From positions 1 to 5,712 of the forward strand of contig WFPQ01000098.1 of assembly GCA_015487515.1 (NCBI GenBank): 5,712 bases of DNA. The letters run 5' to 3'. Source of the stretch: Hyphomicrobiales bacterium (lineage in GTDB: Bacteria > Pseudomonadota > Alphaproteobacteria > Rhizobiales > Devosiaceae). The position numbers and the translations under genes are program-made. Shown here piece after piece: positions 1 through 5,712 of the stretch. The first letter of the stretch is position 1, and each line of letters begins with the position of its first letter. Under the pieces are notes generated by a model. It did not search any database. It was not told where the DNA came from and worked only from the letters and a program-made list of their open reading frames with translations.

Positions 1-1
1 A

Positions 2-946
2 CTGGCCGAAAGCCTTGCCGATATCGAGGAAAGACATCGCAATGAATTGTCCGCCAGCCCCGTGAAGGAAAAGAGCGATGGTGTCGATGACATGGCTGAC
101 AAGGCGTCAGTTGCCGGGGAAAAAGCACCTGCGGAACCGGTCATTCCCCTGGAAATGCTGCGCCAGGCCCTGGGTGAGGACCGCATAATCCATTACATAG
201 AACCGATAATAACCCTGCCCCAGCGCCGCATCCATGGCTATGACCTGGTGCCCCGGTTGATTCTGGAAGACGGGGAACTGGCAGAGGCAGAAGATTTCAT
301 GCCGGTATCCGGGGGGCATTCGCTGATTGCCGAAATCGAGGCCCTGGCCCTTGTCGATGCGGTTACATTCGTTCGCAGGGCCCTGACCTCTGACGATCCG
401 GTCTTTGTCTATACGCCCATTTCCACGGCCACCCTTGGTGCCCCGCGTGAAACCGAAAGGGTTCTTTCCCTGCTCGATGCCAATCGTGCCGTTGGCAAAT
501 ACATATGTTTCCTCATGCCCGAAACCCAATGGGCAGGGCTTGGCGCAAAAGACAGGAAGGTCGTCGGTGAGATAGTCGGCAAGGGGGCCGGGTTTTCTCT
601 GGCAGATTGCAGGACCCTGAGATTGAATTTCATGGAATTGTCGGAAACAGGGGTCCGGTCCATCAGGGCAGACACCCGTCGCTTCATTGACCGCCCCGCC
701 AGCTATACCGATTTTCATACCGCCGATATCGCCGCCTATGTCAGCAGGTTCGAAGTTGACCTGATAATGACATCGGTGGATTCGGAGCAGCACATATTGA
801 CCCTTGTCGAAGATGGTATTGGCCTTGCCCAGGGGCCCTATCTTGGCAAGGCCGGCCCGATAAGATCTGATTTTGTCAACCAGGCCAGGGGGGGCAAGGA
901 CGAAATTTCGGGCAAGACGGCCCGGCCCCGCCTTGCCGGGCGCTAG
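2..946 (+). CDS. Degenerate EAL-domain protein, TipF-like (5' partial)
   Basis: The reading frame is open to the left edge, so the start is outside the window; the TTG at 47 and ATG at 92 are not convincing starts. The first 16 codons (LAESLADIEERHRNEL) look like the end of a charged coiled coil, followed by an Ala/Lys/Glu-rich linker to about position 145 and an EAL-type domain from about 146 to 874. The strand 'YIEPIITLPQRRIHGYDL' matches the opening of EAL domains, but the EAL triad is Asp-Leu-Val (242-250). The usual DDFG and EGVE motifs are also not recognisable, while the late 'AQGPYLGKAGPIR' (827-868) is conserved. The protein is therefore probably not an active c-di-GMP phosphodiesterase. 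The order coiled coil then degenerate EAL resembles TipF, a membrane-bound c-di-GMP receptor in Caulobacter flagellar assembly; this identity is inference, supported by the adjacent chemotaxis genes. The last 20 or so residues are a basic, low-complexity tail. Confidence 0.82.
   Translation: MAESLADIEERHRNELSASPVKEKSDGVDDMADKASVAGEKAPAEPVIPLEMLRQALGEDRIIHYIEPIITLPQRRIHGYDLVPRLILEDGELAEAEDFMPVSGGHSLIAEIEALALVDAVTFVRRALTSDDPVFVYTPISTATLGAPRETERVLSLLDANRAVGKYICFLMPETQWAGLGAKDRKVVGEIVGKGAGFSLADCRTLRLNFMELSETGVRSIRADTRRFIDRPASYTDFHTADIAAYVSRFEVDLIMTSVDSEQHILTLVEDGIGLAQGPYLGKAGPIRSDFVNQARGGKDEISGKTARPRLAGR
901..910. repeat. 10-bp perfect palindrome near the end of the EAL gene
   Basis: CGAAATTTCG reads the same on both strands. 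It lies in the codons for the low-complexity C-terminal tail, 10 bases before the GC-rich hairpin at 920-941. It has no loop, so it is a poor RNA hairpin and at most a DNA-level site; it may be chance. Confidence 0.3.
920..941. terminator. GC-rich hairpin at the end of the EAL gene, possible weak terminator
   Basis: GCCCGGC (920-926) pairs perfectly with GCCGGGC (935-941) around an 8-base loop, ending 3 bases before the TAG stop. An alternative stem pairs GGCAAG (911-916) with CTTGCC (932-937). The DNA after the stem has no real T-run on either strand, so this is not a textbook intrinsic terminator. It sits where two convergent transcripts meet, which is the reason to list it. Confidence 0.3.
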
Positions 947-975
947 AGTACCTGTTTCTGAAAGAGTGCTTGTTT

Positions 976-1629
976 CTAGAACATGGCGTCGATCTGATTC
1001 TGATCGACCCCGTTGCTCGAAGGCCCTGACAACAGCTGCTTTCTTTTGGTTCTTTCGGCATCGCTTAGAACCGGGTCAACCTTCTTGCCGTGATTGTCCA
1101 TCATCTGGCAAAGAATGTTGATGCGCTCTTCTATCACTTCGATCGTCTCCACGACCTTGGTTATGCGTTGTCCGGTAATGTCCTGGAAGGAACAGGCTTC
1201 GAAAACTTCCATCATCTGCTCGTTCACCAGTTCGCGGAATTCCTTGTCGTTCTTTTCTTCCCCGGCCAGTACCTTTTCGGCCGCACCCATTATTGAATTG
1301 GTGGCAAATTCCGTGGCAAGAACCACTTCCGACAATTCCTTGCCCACTTCCGGTATGCGGTTGGCCGAAATGTCATCGGCATGGACCTTGGAGATTTCCG
1401 AACGCAGGGTTTCGATTTTCATCAATATTCCGCGCAATTCCTGCTGCAGGGTCACATCTATTCTTCTGAGCAATGGCTGCAAGGAACTGGTCAGCAGTTC
1501 GGCAACCCCGATGACATCGGTCAGGGTCATCTGCCCGCCGGGTGACTTTTTAAGTCGTTCTCCCAGGTCCAGTATGGTCTTGACCACCGGGTCATTACTG
1601 GCAATTTTTGTGTTTTTGGATTTTGGCAT
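976..1629 (-). CDS. cheZ: CheZ, phosphatase of phospho-CheY
   Basis: This 217-residue protein speeds dephosphorylation of CheY-P in the cytoplasm and so ends the chemotaxis signal at the flagellar motor. The decisive motif is FQDITGQ at residues 148-154: Asp150 and Gln154 correspond to the CheY-binding Asp143 and catalytic Gln147 of E. coli CheZ. Most of the chain is predicted long helix (about 12-82 and 95-180), as expected of the CheZ four-helix bundle dimer. A flexible basic linker (about 181-206) leads to the C-terminal peptide VDQNQIDAMF, which matches the CheY-docking tail of the family. Length is normal for CheZ (E. coli 214). The ATG is preceded by GGAG 9 bases upstream, lying in the last codons of cheY, and only 4 bases separate the genes, so the two are almost certainly co-transcribed and probably translationally coupled. 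The gene converges on the EAL gene, 29 bases apart. Confidence 0.95.
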   Translation of the reverse strand: MPKSKNTKIASNDPVVKTILDLGERLKKSPGGQMTLTDVIGVAELLTSSLQPLLRRIDVTLQQELRGILMKIETLRSEISKVHADDISANRIPEVGKELSEVVLATEFATNSIMGAAEKVLAGEEKNDKEFRELVNEQMMEVFEACSFQDITGQRITKVVETIEVIEERINILCQMMDNHGKKVDPVLSDAERTKRKQLLSGPSSNGVDQNQIDAMF

Positions 1630-1633
1630 GGGT

Positions 1634-2017
1634 TCAGGCTCCGAATACTGCGTCTATCTTTCCCTTTAATGTCTGGGCATTGAACGGCTTTACGATGTAA
1701 TTGTTCACCCCGGCCTTTTTGGCGGCTATCACGTTCTCGGTTTTTGATTCTGCGGTAACCATTATGAACGGAAGGCGCATGGTTTCGCTGCGTGATCTTA
1801 CTTCGCGCAGCAGGTCATATCCGGTCATCGGTTCCATGTTCCAGTCGGAAATCACCAGTCCATACTGCTTTTCGCTGATTTTTTTCAGAGCCTCCGTACC
1901 GTCCGAAGCATCATCAACATTTTCATATCCAAGCTGCTTGAGCAGGTTGCGAAGTATGCGCACCATAGTTGAATAATCATCCACCACGAGAATTGGCGAA
2001 CTTGTATCTAGTGACAT
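1634..2017 (-). CDS. cheY: CheY, single-domain chemotaxis response regulator
   Basis: This 127-residue receiver domain has no output domain. When phosphorylated by CheA it would bind the flagellar switch protein FliM. All receiver residues are present: acidic pair Asp13-Asp14, phosphoacceptor Asp58 in ISDWNM, Thr88 in MVTAE, aromatic switch residue Tyr107, and Lys110 in KPF. The sequence is close to E. coli CheY throughout (VVDDYSTM, RNLLKQLGY, VISDWNM, MVTAE), including Trp59 after the phosphoacceptor, which favours CheY over a generic receiver. The ATG at 2017 is preferred: AGGGG lies 6 bases upstream and the protein then begins just before the first beta strand. The frame extends 21 codons further to 2080, but that extension has no family match. 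It is the first gene of a two-gene operon with cheZ. The paired phosphatase gene supports its role as the motor-binding CheY. Confidence 0.95.
   Translation of the reverse strand: MSLDTSSPILVVDDYSTMVRILRNLLKQLGYENVDDASDGTEALKKISEKQYGLVISDWNMEPMTGYDLLREVRSRSETMRLPFIMVTAESKTENVIAAKKAGVNNYIVKPFNAQTLKGKIDAVFGA
1639..1642 (-). promoter_or_regulatory. Ribosome binding site of cheZ inside the end of cheY
   Basis: GGAG on the minus strand, 9 bases before the cheZ ATG, lies within the last codons of cheY. Ribosomes finishing cheY would therefore run over it, consistent with coupled synthesis of the response regulator and its phosphatase. Confidence 0.6.
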
Positions 2018-2023
2018 TTTTTT

Positions 2024-2028
2024 CCCCT
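2024..2028 (-). promoter_or_regulatory. Ribosome binding site of cheY (decides start)
   Basis: AGGGG followed by six A residues and the ATG at 2017 on the minus strand. This strong site fixes the cheY start at 2017 instead of the upstream in-frame codon at 2080. Confidence 0.8.
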
Positions 2029-2127
2029 GAACTTTCAAGACGCCCCTGTTGCTCCGGGCATCGGGTTTATGGTGGCTCAAGGCTAAATTGGGGATGCTGA
2101 AACCTCTCTAAAGCCAAGACTAAGCAT

Positions 2128-2143
2128 AAACCTGTACCGGTTT
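2128..2143. promoter_or_regulatory. 16-bp imperfect dyad, candidate operator
   Basis: AAACCTGTACCGGTTT is symmetric at 14 of 16 positions: AAACC and GGTTT arms around a near-palindromic centre. It lies 111 bases upstream of the cheY start and directly upstream of the weak TATGCT-like -10 on the minus strand, where a regulator could act. No known operator consensus is recognised, so its function is inference. Confidence 0.3.
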
Positions 2144-2283
2144 GCCCGTCTTGCCGCAAATTGCCGGTTTTTCTGGCATTTTCCTGCCAACAGGCATTTT
2201 CATTCGTTTTGTTTTTCCTTTTGCCATCACTGCCTCCCGGTTTTGCCTTGCCACCTTTGTTCATGTTTCATTATTGCCTTGCC
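2142..2283 (+). repeat. Cluster of eight TTGCC words including a duplicated 11-mer
   Basis: TTGCC begins at 2142, 2151, 2161, 2221, 2243, 2248, 2274 and 2279. Two pairs form the identical 11-mer TTGCCTTGCCA at 2243-2253 and 2274-2284, spaced 31 bp, close to three helical turns. The word is also fairly common in nearby coding DNA as Leu-Ala codons, but eight in 142 noncoding bases is dense. It may be a protein-binding array or merely low-complexity drift. Confidence 0.45.
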
Positions 2284-2308
2284 AAGTGGCGGACAAAGAG
2301 GCATTTTC
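2175..2308 (+). repeat. Three dispersed copies of GGCATTTTC
   Basis: Exact copies lie at 2175-2183, 2193-2201 and 2300-2308. The first two are 18 bp apart and are interleaved with a TGCCA (2185-2189) that can pair with TGGCA (2174-2178), giving a 5-bp stem with a 6-base loop. They could be binding sites or part of the ribF leader; no function can be assigned from sequence. Confidence 0.4.
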
Positions 2309-2375
2309 CGGGCGGTTGATTTGTTCCCTGCGCGATTTTTTGTCTTTTTGTGACTTGGGACGGATCTTTTGCTTT

Positions 2376-2379
2376 GGAG
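2376..2379 (+). promoter_or_regulatory. Ribosome binding site of ribF (decides TTG start)
   Basis: GGAG lies 6 bases before the TTG at 2386, an ideal spacing. The alternative GTG at 2350 is preceded only by a T-rich stretch without any Shine-Dalgarno match. Confidence 0.65.
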
Positions 2380-2385
2380 CTTTTC

Positions 2386-3366
2386 TTGAGTGATTTTCAG
2401 CTTTTGCAGGGGCTGCAAAATGTTCCTGCCCATCTAAAGAACTGCGTGGTGGCCATTGGCAATTTTGACGGGGTGCACCGGGGACACCAGATCGTGCTCG
2501 AAAAATCCCTGCAACTGGCCCGGGAGAGAAGCCTCCCTGCCGTGATGCTGACCTTTGAACCCCATCCCCGCGATCTGTTTGCCCTGGAACCCTTCATGTT
2601 TCGCCTTACGGACGGGCCTGCCAAGGCCAGACTGGCCGAGGCCATGGGCATGGATGCCATTGCGATCCTGCCCTTCAACAGGCAGCTAGCCTCCCTTCAG
2701 CCCGAGGACTTCGTTGACCGGTTCCTGGTATCGGCCCTTGGGGCCAGGGCGGTGGTGGTTGGAGAGGATTTTCATTTTGGCAAGGAACGCCGCGGCACCC
2801 CCTTGTTCCTGCAGCATGCGGGGCGGGAGGCCGGTTTCGAGGTCTTGCAGGTGCCGTTGCTCCAGGCCGAGAGCGATCCCGTTTCATCATCCAGAATCCG
2901 GGCCTCGCTCAACACTTCGGAGCTTGACCTGGCCAATTCCCTGCTTGGCTATCACTGGATGATCGGAGGCGAGGTCATAATGGGCGATCAGCGGGGACGC
3001 GAACTTGGCTATCCGACCGCCAATTTTGAATTGCCCCGCACCTGCCTTCTCGCCCAGGGGGTATATGCGGTCAGGGTCCGGCTGTCCGATCGCCTGTTTG
3101 GCGGAGTGGCAAGCCTTGGCAAGCCCATGTTTGACATTCATCAAAGCCCGTTCGAGGTTCATATTTTTGATTTTGACGAGGATATTTATGGCCATCAGAT
3201 CGAAGTGGCGCTAATAAGGCATATCCGTGGTCAGATGACCTTTGACGGCCTCAAGGAACTCATAGTGCAAATGGACAATGACAGCAAAAGGGCCAGAACT
3301 GCCCTGGACAACCTGATTCCCCTTTCCCGTCTGGATGAAAAGCTGGGCCTGATTATTCAGGGATAG
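2386..3366 (+). CDS. ribF: RibF, bifunctional riboflavin kinase / FAD synthetase
   Basis: The enzyme phosphorylates riboflavin to FMN and then adenylylates FMN to FAD, using ATP. With the TTG start at 2386 it has 326 residues, a usual length. The N-terminal nucleotidyltransferase domain (about 20-175) shows GNFDGVHRGH at 25-34, GEDFHFGKERRGT at 126-138 and SSSRIR at 167-172. The C-terminal flavokinase domain (about 185-320) shows GRELGYPTANF at 204-214, GVYAVRV at 225-231, and Glu257 in FEVHIFDFD as the likely catalytic base. The loop written GxxPTF in most homologues is here GKPMFD (245-250), one residue shorter and lacking the Thr. The TTG is chosen because of the GGAG 6 bases upstream; a GTG at 2350 would add 12 residues without a ribosome site. 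It is followed on the same strand by ileS after 104 bases, the common ribF-ileS order, so co-transcription is likely though the gap holds a hairpin. Confidence 0.95.
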   Translation: MSDFQLLQGLQNVPAHLKNCVVAIGNFDGVHRGHQIVLEKSLQLARERSLPAVMLTFEPHPRDLFALEPFMFRLTDGPAKARLAEAMGMDAIAILPFNRQLASLQPEDFVDRFLVSALGARAVVVGEDFHFGKERRGTPLFLQHAGREAGFEVLQVPLLQAESDPVSSSRIRASLNTSELDLANSLLGYHWMIGGEVIMGDQRGRELGYPTANFELPRTCLLAQGVYAVRVRLSDRLFGGVASLGKPMFDIHQSPFEVHIFDFDEDIYGHQIEVALIRHIRGQMTFDGLKELIVQMDNDSKRARTALDNLIPLSRLDEKLGLIIQG

Positions 3367-3386
3367 CGCCCCATCCCCGCTATCCC
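3360..3386 (+). other. 9-bp perfect hairpin overlapping the ribF stop codon
   Basis: GGGATAGCG (3360-3368) pairs perfectly with CGCTATCCC (3378-3386) around a C-rich 9-base loop. The TAG stop of ribF (3364-3366) lies inside the left arm. The bases after it (GCAAAAGACTGG) contain no T-run, so this is not a standard intrinsic terminator. It could stabilise or process the ribF-ileS mRNA, or partly attenuate it; a terminating ribosome would block its formation. Confidence 0.5.
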
Positions 3387-3401
3387 GCAAAAGACTGGCA
3401 T

Positions 3402-3482
3402 TGACCAAAAACCCTTGTTAGAAGCGTTTGTGGTTTGATTTTCCCCCTTCAAGATTGAACAGGTTTTCAAATGACCAAAAAC
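3402..3482 (+). repeat. 11-bp direct repeat TGACCAAAAAC before and at the ileS start
   Basis: Copies lie at 3402-3412 and 3472-3482, 70 bp apart; the second contains the end of the ileS ATG and its codons 2-4. The first copy forms TTG ACC AAA AAC CCT TGT TAG from 3401, a six-codon frame echoing the IleS start Met-Thr-Lys-Asn, but with no good ribosome site before it. A small local duplication or chance are both possible. Confidence 0.4.
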
Positions 3483-5712
3483 AGTTCTGGCGCGTCCCAA
3501 CGCGACTATTCTGATACCCTTTATCTGCCCAGGACGGATTTTCCCATGCGGGCGGGCCTGCCCCGGCGCGAACCGGCCTGGCTGAAGCGTTGGGAGAACA
3601 TGGACATTTATTCCCGCTTGCGGGAACAGTCCAGAAACGCCCCCAAATATACCCTGCACGACGGTCCCCCCTATGCCAATGGCAATATCCATATCGGTCA
3701 TGCGCTCAACAAGGTGCTTAAGGACATGGTCACCCGCTCCATGCAGATGCTGGGCTATAATTCCTCCTATGTTCCGGGTTGGGATTGCCATGGGCTGCCC
3801 ATCGAATGGAAGATCGAGGAACAATACCGGGCCAAGGGCAAGAACAAGGACGAGGTGCCAATCAACGAATTCCGCAAGGAATGTCGTGAATTTGCGCAAA
3901 AATGGCTCGATGTGCAGCGGGAGGAATTCAAGCGGCTGGGCATAACCGGGGACTGGGACAATCCCTATACCACCATGGCCTATGATGCCGAGGCCACCAT
4001 TGCCGCCGAACTGATGAAGTTTTCCATGTCAGGTCAGCTCTATCGCGGTTCAAAACCGGTGATGTGGTCCGTGGTGGAAAGAACGGCGCTGGCCGAAGCC
4101 GAGATCGAATATGCCGATGTTGAGAGCGACGCCATCTGGGTGAAGTTTCCTGTTGTTTCAGATAGGTATGGGCAGCAGAGACCATCGGATGACAGATCCG
4201 GTGTCAGGCCGGGTGATTGCATAGTCATCTGGACCACCACCCCGTGGACCATTCCTGCCAACCGCGCCATCGCCTTTTCCTCCAGGCTATCCTACGGACG
4301 TTATGAAGTCACGGAGGCGGAAAATGATTTTGGCCCCCAGGTCGGCGAGAAGCTGATTTTTGCCGATGCGCTGGCCGATGAATGTGCGGCAAAGGCAAAA
4401 TTGACCTTCAGGCGGCTGTCGGATGTCATGGCGGACGAACTTGCGGCGATTACCTGTTCTCACCCCCTGAGGGGTTTTGGCGGTGGTTATGATTTCGATG
4501 TCCCCCTGCTTGATGGCGATCACGTGACCGAGGAGGCCGGAACCGGCTTTGTCCATTCCGCCCCCGGCCACGGTGCAGACGATTTTGAAATCTGGTCTTC
4601 CAGCGCCCGCCAGCTTCAGGCGCGCGGCATTGATACATCCATTCCCTTTTCCGTCGATGATGCGGGCTATTATACCAAAGATGTGCCCGGTTTCGGCCCG
4701 GATTGTGCTGAAGGCGCAGCAAGGATCATCGACGACAAGGGCAGGAAGGGTGATGCGAACAAGAGGGTTATTGCTGCCCTGATTGAGGCAGGAAACCTGT
4801 TTGCCCGGGGTCGTATCAAGCATTCCTACCCCCATTCCTGGCGTTCCAAAAAGCCCATCATTTATCGCAATACCCCCCAATGGTTTGTCCATATGGACAA
4901 GGAACTGGACGGGCTTACCTTTGACTTTGAAACCGGCAGGCAACATACCGATTCCGGTGCTGCAAAGCCGGATACGCTTCGCACCCGTGCCCTTGCCGCC
5001 ATCGACAATACCAGGTTTGTGCCCGCTTCCCGGAAGAACCGCCTGCGGGCCATGATCGAAAACCGCCCCGACTGGGTTCTGAGCCGCCAGCGCGCATGGG
5101 GTGTGCCGATTTCCCTGTTCGTGCACAGGCAGAGCGGTGAAGTCCTGAAGAACGAAACCGTCAATGCCCGTATCATTTCCGCCTTTGAAAAAGAGGGCGC
5201 CGATGCCTGGTTTGCCGAGGGAGCCGCCGAACGTTTTCTCAAAGGGGTTGCTGACCCGGAACAGTGGGAACAGGTCACCGATATTCTCGATGTCTGGTTC
5301 GACAGCGGCTCCACCCATGCCTTCGTCTTGCGCAACCAGAAAAAATGGCCCCATGTCAAATGGCCCGCTTCCCTTTACCTGGAGGGCAGCGACCAGCACC
5401 GGGGCTGGTTTCATTCTTCCCTGCTGGAAAGTTGCGGCACCACCGGCCGGGCTCCCTATGATGCGGTTCTGACCAACGGTTTCACCATGGATGCAAAGGG
5501 CAGGAAGATGTCCAAGTCCATGGGCAATACCGTGGCCCCCCAGGACATAGTCAAGCAGTACGGGGCCGATATCCTGCGCCTGTGGACTGCTTCGGTTGAT
5601 TACTGGGACGATCAGCGCCTGGGGGACGAAGCGATAAAGACCAATGTCGAGGCCTATCGCAAATTGCGCAACTCCTTCCGCTTCCTGCTGGGCAATCTGG
5701 TCCATTATTCCC
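3471..5712 (+). CDS. ileS: Isoleucyl-tRNA synthetase (3' partial)
   Basis: This class I synthetase attaches isoleucine to tRNA-Ile and hydrolyses mischarged valine. The frame is uninterrupted from ATG 3471 to the right edge (747 codons), about four fifths of a usual IleRS of some 940 residues. Visible parts are: HIGH signature HIGH at 74-77 within [15 protein letters not shown]; the CP1 editing domain with [11 protein letters not shown] at 254-264 and [16 protein letters not shown] at 357-372 (His362 and Asp371 align with the E. coli editing residues); [12 protein letters not shown] at 636-647, binding the aminoacyl adenylate; and KMSKS at 679-683. The last codons visible ([19 protein letters not shown]) begin the anticodon-binding helical domain; the C-terminal end is outside. 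The family is clear. Only AGG, 7 bases before the ATG, serves as a weak ribosome site, so translation may depend partly on upstream ribF translation. In many proteobacteria lspA follows. Confidence 0.97.
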   Translation, partial: MTKNSSGASQRDYSDTLYLPRTDFPMRAGLPRREPAWLKRWENMDIYSRLREQSRNAPKYTLHDGPPYANGNIHIGHALNKVLKDMVTRSMQMLGYNSSYVPGWDCHGLPIEWKIEEQYRAKGKNKDEVPINEFRKECREFAQKWLDVQREEFKRLGITGDWDNPYTTMAYDAEATIAAELMKFSMSGQLYRGSKPVMWSVVERTALAEAEIEYADVESDAIWVKFPVVSDRYGQQRPSDDRSGVRPGDCIVIWTTTPWTIPANRAIAFSSRLSYGRYEVTEAENDFGPQVGEKLIFADALADECAAKAKLTFRRLSDVMADELAAITCSHPLRGFGGGYDFDVPLLDGDHVTEEAGTGFVHSAPGHGADDFEIWSSSARQLQARGIDTSIPFSVDDAGYYTKDVPGFGPDCAEGAARIIDDKGRKGDANKRVIAALIEAGNLFARGRIKHSYPHSWRSKKPIIYRNTPQWFVHMDKELDGLTFDFETGRQHTDSGAAKPDTLRTRALAAIDNTRFVPASRKNRLRAMIENRPDWVLSRQRAWGVPISLFVHRQSGEVLKNETVNARIISAFEKEGADAWFAEGAAERFLKGVADPEQWEQVTDILDVWFDSGSTHAFVLRNQKKWPHVKWPASLYLEGSDQHRGWFHSSLLESCGTTGRAPYDAVLTNGFTMDAKGRKMSKSMGNTVAPQDIVKQYGADILRLWTASVDYWDDQRLGDEAIKTNVEAYRKLRNSFRFLLGNLVHYS

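Larger units (their letters stand above)
2018..2385. other. Divergent intergenic region between cheYZ and ribF
   Basis: No gene is supported in these 368 bases. The plus strand is rich in T between about 2150 and 2350, unlike the flanking coding DNA. It should contain outward-facing promoters for cheYZ (minus) and ribF (plus), but I see no strong -35/-10 pair. The best for cheYZ is a TATGCT-like -10 (minus strand, 2122-2127) without a good -35. The region holds eight copies of TTGCC, three of GGCATTTTC and a 16-bp dyad, listed separately. Open frames here have no Shine-Dalgarno sequence and no recognisable protein features. Confidence 0.7.

Noticed and set aside
107..793. 228-codon minus-strand frame opposite the EAL gene
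   Set aside because: Its protein is compositionally odd (Cys, Gly, Pro, Gln rich) with no family features, while the plus frame has clear EAL-domain motifs.
974..981. TTCTAGAA palindrome at the cheZ stop as a bidirectional terminator
   Set aside because: It has no loop, no GC stem and no T-run, so it cannot act as an intrinsic terminator; an 8-bp palindrome here is likely chance.
1094..1669. 191-codon plus-strand frame opposite cheZ
   Set aside because: Serine-rich antisense shadow of a well-supported cheZ; it also runs into the end of cheY.
2018..2080. Longer CheY starting at 2080
   Set aside because: The extra 21 residues have no receiver-domain counterpart and the strong AGGGG site fits the ATG at 2017.
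2174..2188. Sigma-54 promoter (TGGCA...TGCC) upstream of ribF or cheY
   Set aside because: The distance between the GG and GC elements is one base short of the strict spacing, and the match arises from the small inverted repeat TGGCA/TGCCA.
2142..2393. 83-codon hydrophobic frame in the intergenic region, a possible small membrane protein
   Set aside because: It starts at TTG without a Shine-Dalgarno sequence, overlaps the ribF start in another frame, and its hydrophobicity follows from the T-rich DNA.
2067..2433. Two minus-strand frames of 65 and 68 codons upstream of cheY
   Set aside because: Lys/Gln-rich products expected from A-rich DNA on that strand; no ribosome site or conserved motif.
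3401..3443. Sigma-70 promoter for ileS using TTGACC or TTGTTA as -35
   Set aside because: No acceptable -10 hexamer is found at 16-18 bases from either candidate.
4287..5705. 472-codon open frame on the minus strand opposite ileS
   Set aside because: It lies fully antisense to a clear IleRS with all motifs, has no recognisable domain, and its length is explained by the codon bias of ileS on the other strand.

Overview
The window reads as chromosomal DNA from a motile, probably alphaproteobacterial, moderately GC-rich bacterium. I base this on the TipF-like EAL protein (a family I associate with alphaproteobacterial flagellar assembly), the ribF-ileS gene pair, and the family-level look of the proteins. 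No mobile element, CRISPR array, tRNA or rRNA was seen.

Layout: (1) Positions 1-946, plus strand: the 3' part of a gene for a protein with a degenerate EAL (c-di-GMP phosphodiesterase-like) domain; its start lies before the window. (2) Positions 976-2017, minus strand, convergent with the first gene: a compact cheY-cheZ operon, 4 bases between the two genes. It encodes the chemotaxis response regulator and its phosphatase; no cheA, cheW, cheB or cheR is seen here. (3) Positions 2018-2385: a 368-base divergent intergenic region, T-rich on the plus strand, with recurring TTGCC and GGCATTTTC words and a 16-bp dyad. It must hold the control signals for cheYZ and for ribF. (4) Positions 2386-3366, plus strand: ribF, the bifunctional riboflavin kinase/FAD synthetase, most likely starting at a TTG codon behind a good Shine-Dalgarno sequence. 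(5) Positions 3367-3470: a short gap with a 9-bp perfect hairpin that contains the ribF stop codon, and an 11-bp repeat shared with the start of ileS. (6) Positions 3471 to the right edge, plus strand: ileS, isoleucyl-tRNA synthetase, open at the window end.

Functionally there are two blocks. The left block is motility control: CheY carries the phosphorylated signal to the flagellar motor, CheZ removes the phosphate, and the EAL protein may sense c-di-GMP during flagellar assembly. The right block is housekeeping: FMN/FAD synthesis and charging of tRNA-Ile, in an order (ribF then ileS) known from many proteobacteria. I found no convincing undescribed system. The more interesting points are a CheZ in an apparently alphaproteobacterial setting, the loss of canonical EAL residues, the repeat-rich divergent control region, and the hairpin and repeat between ribF and ileS.
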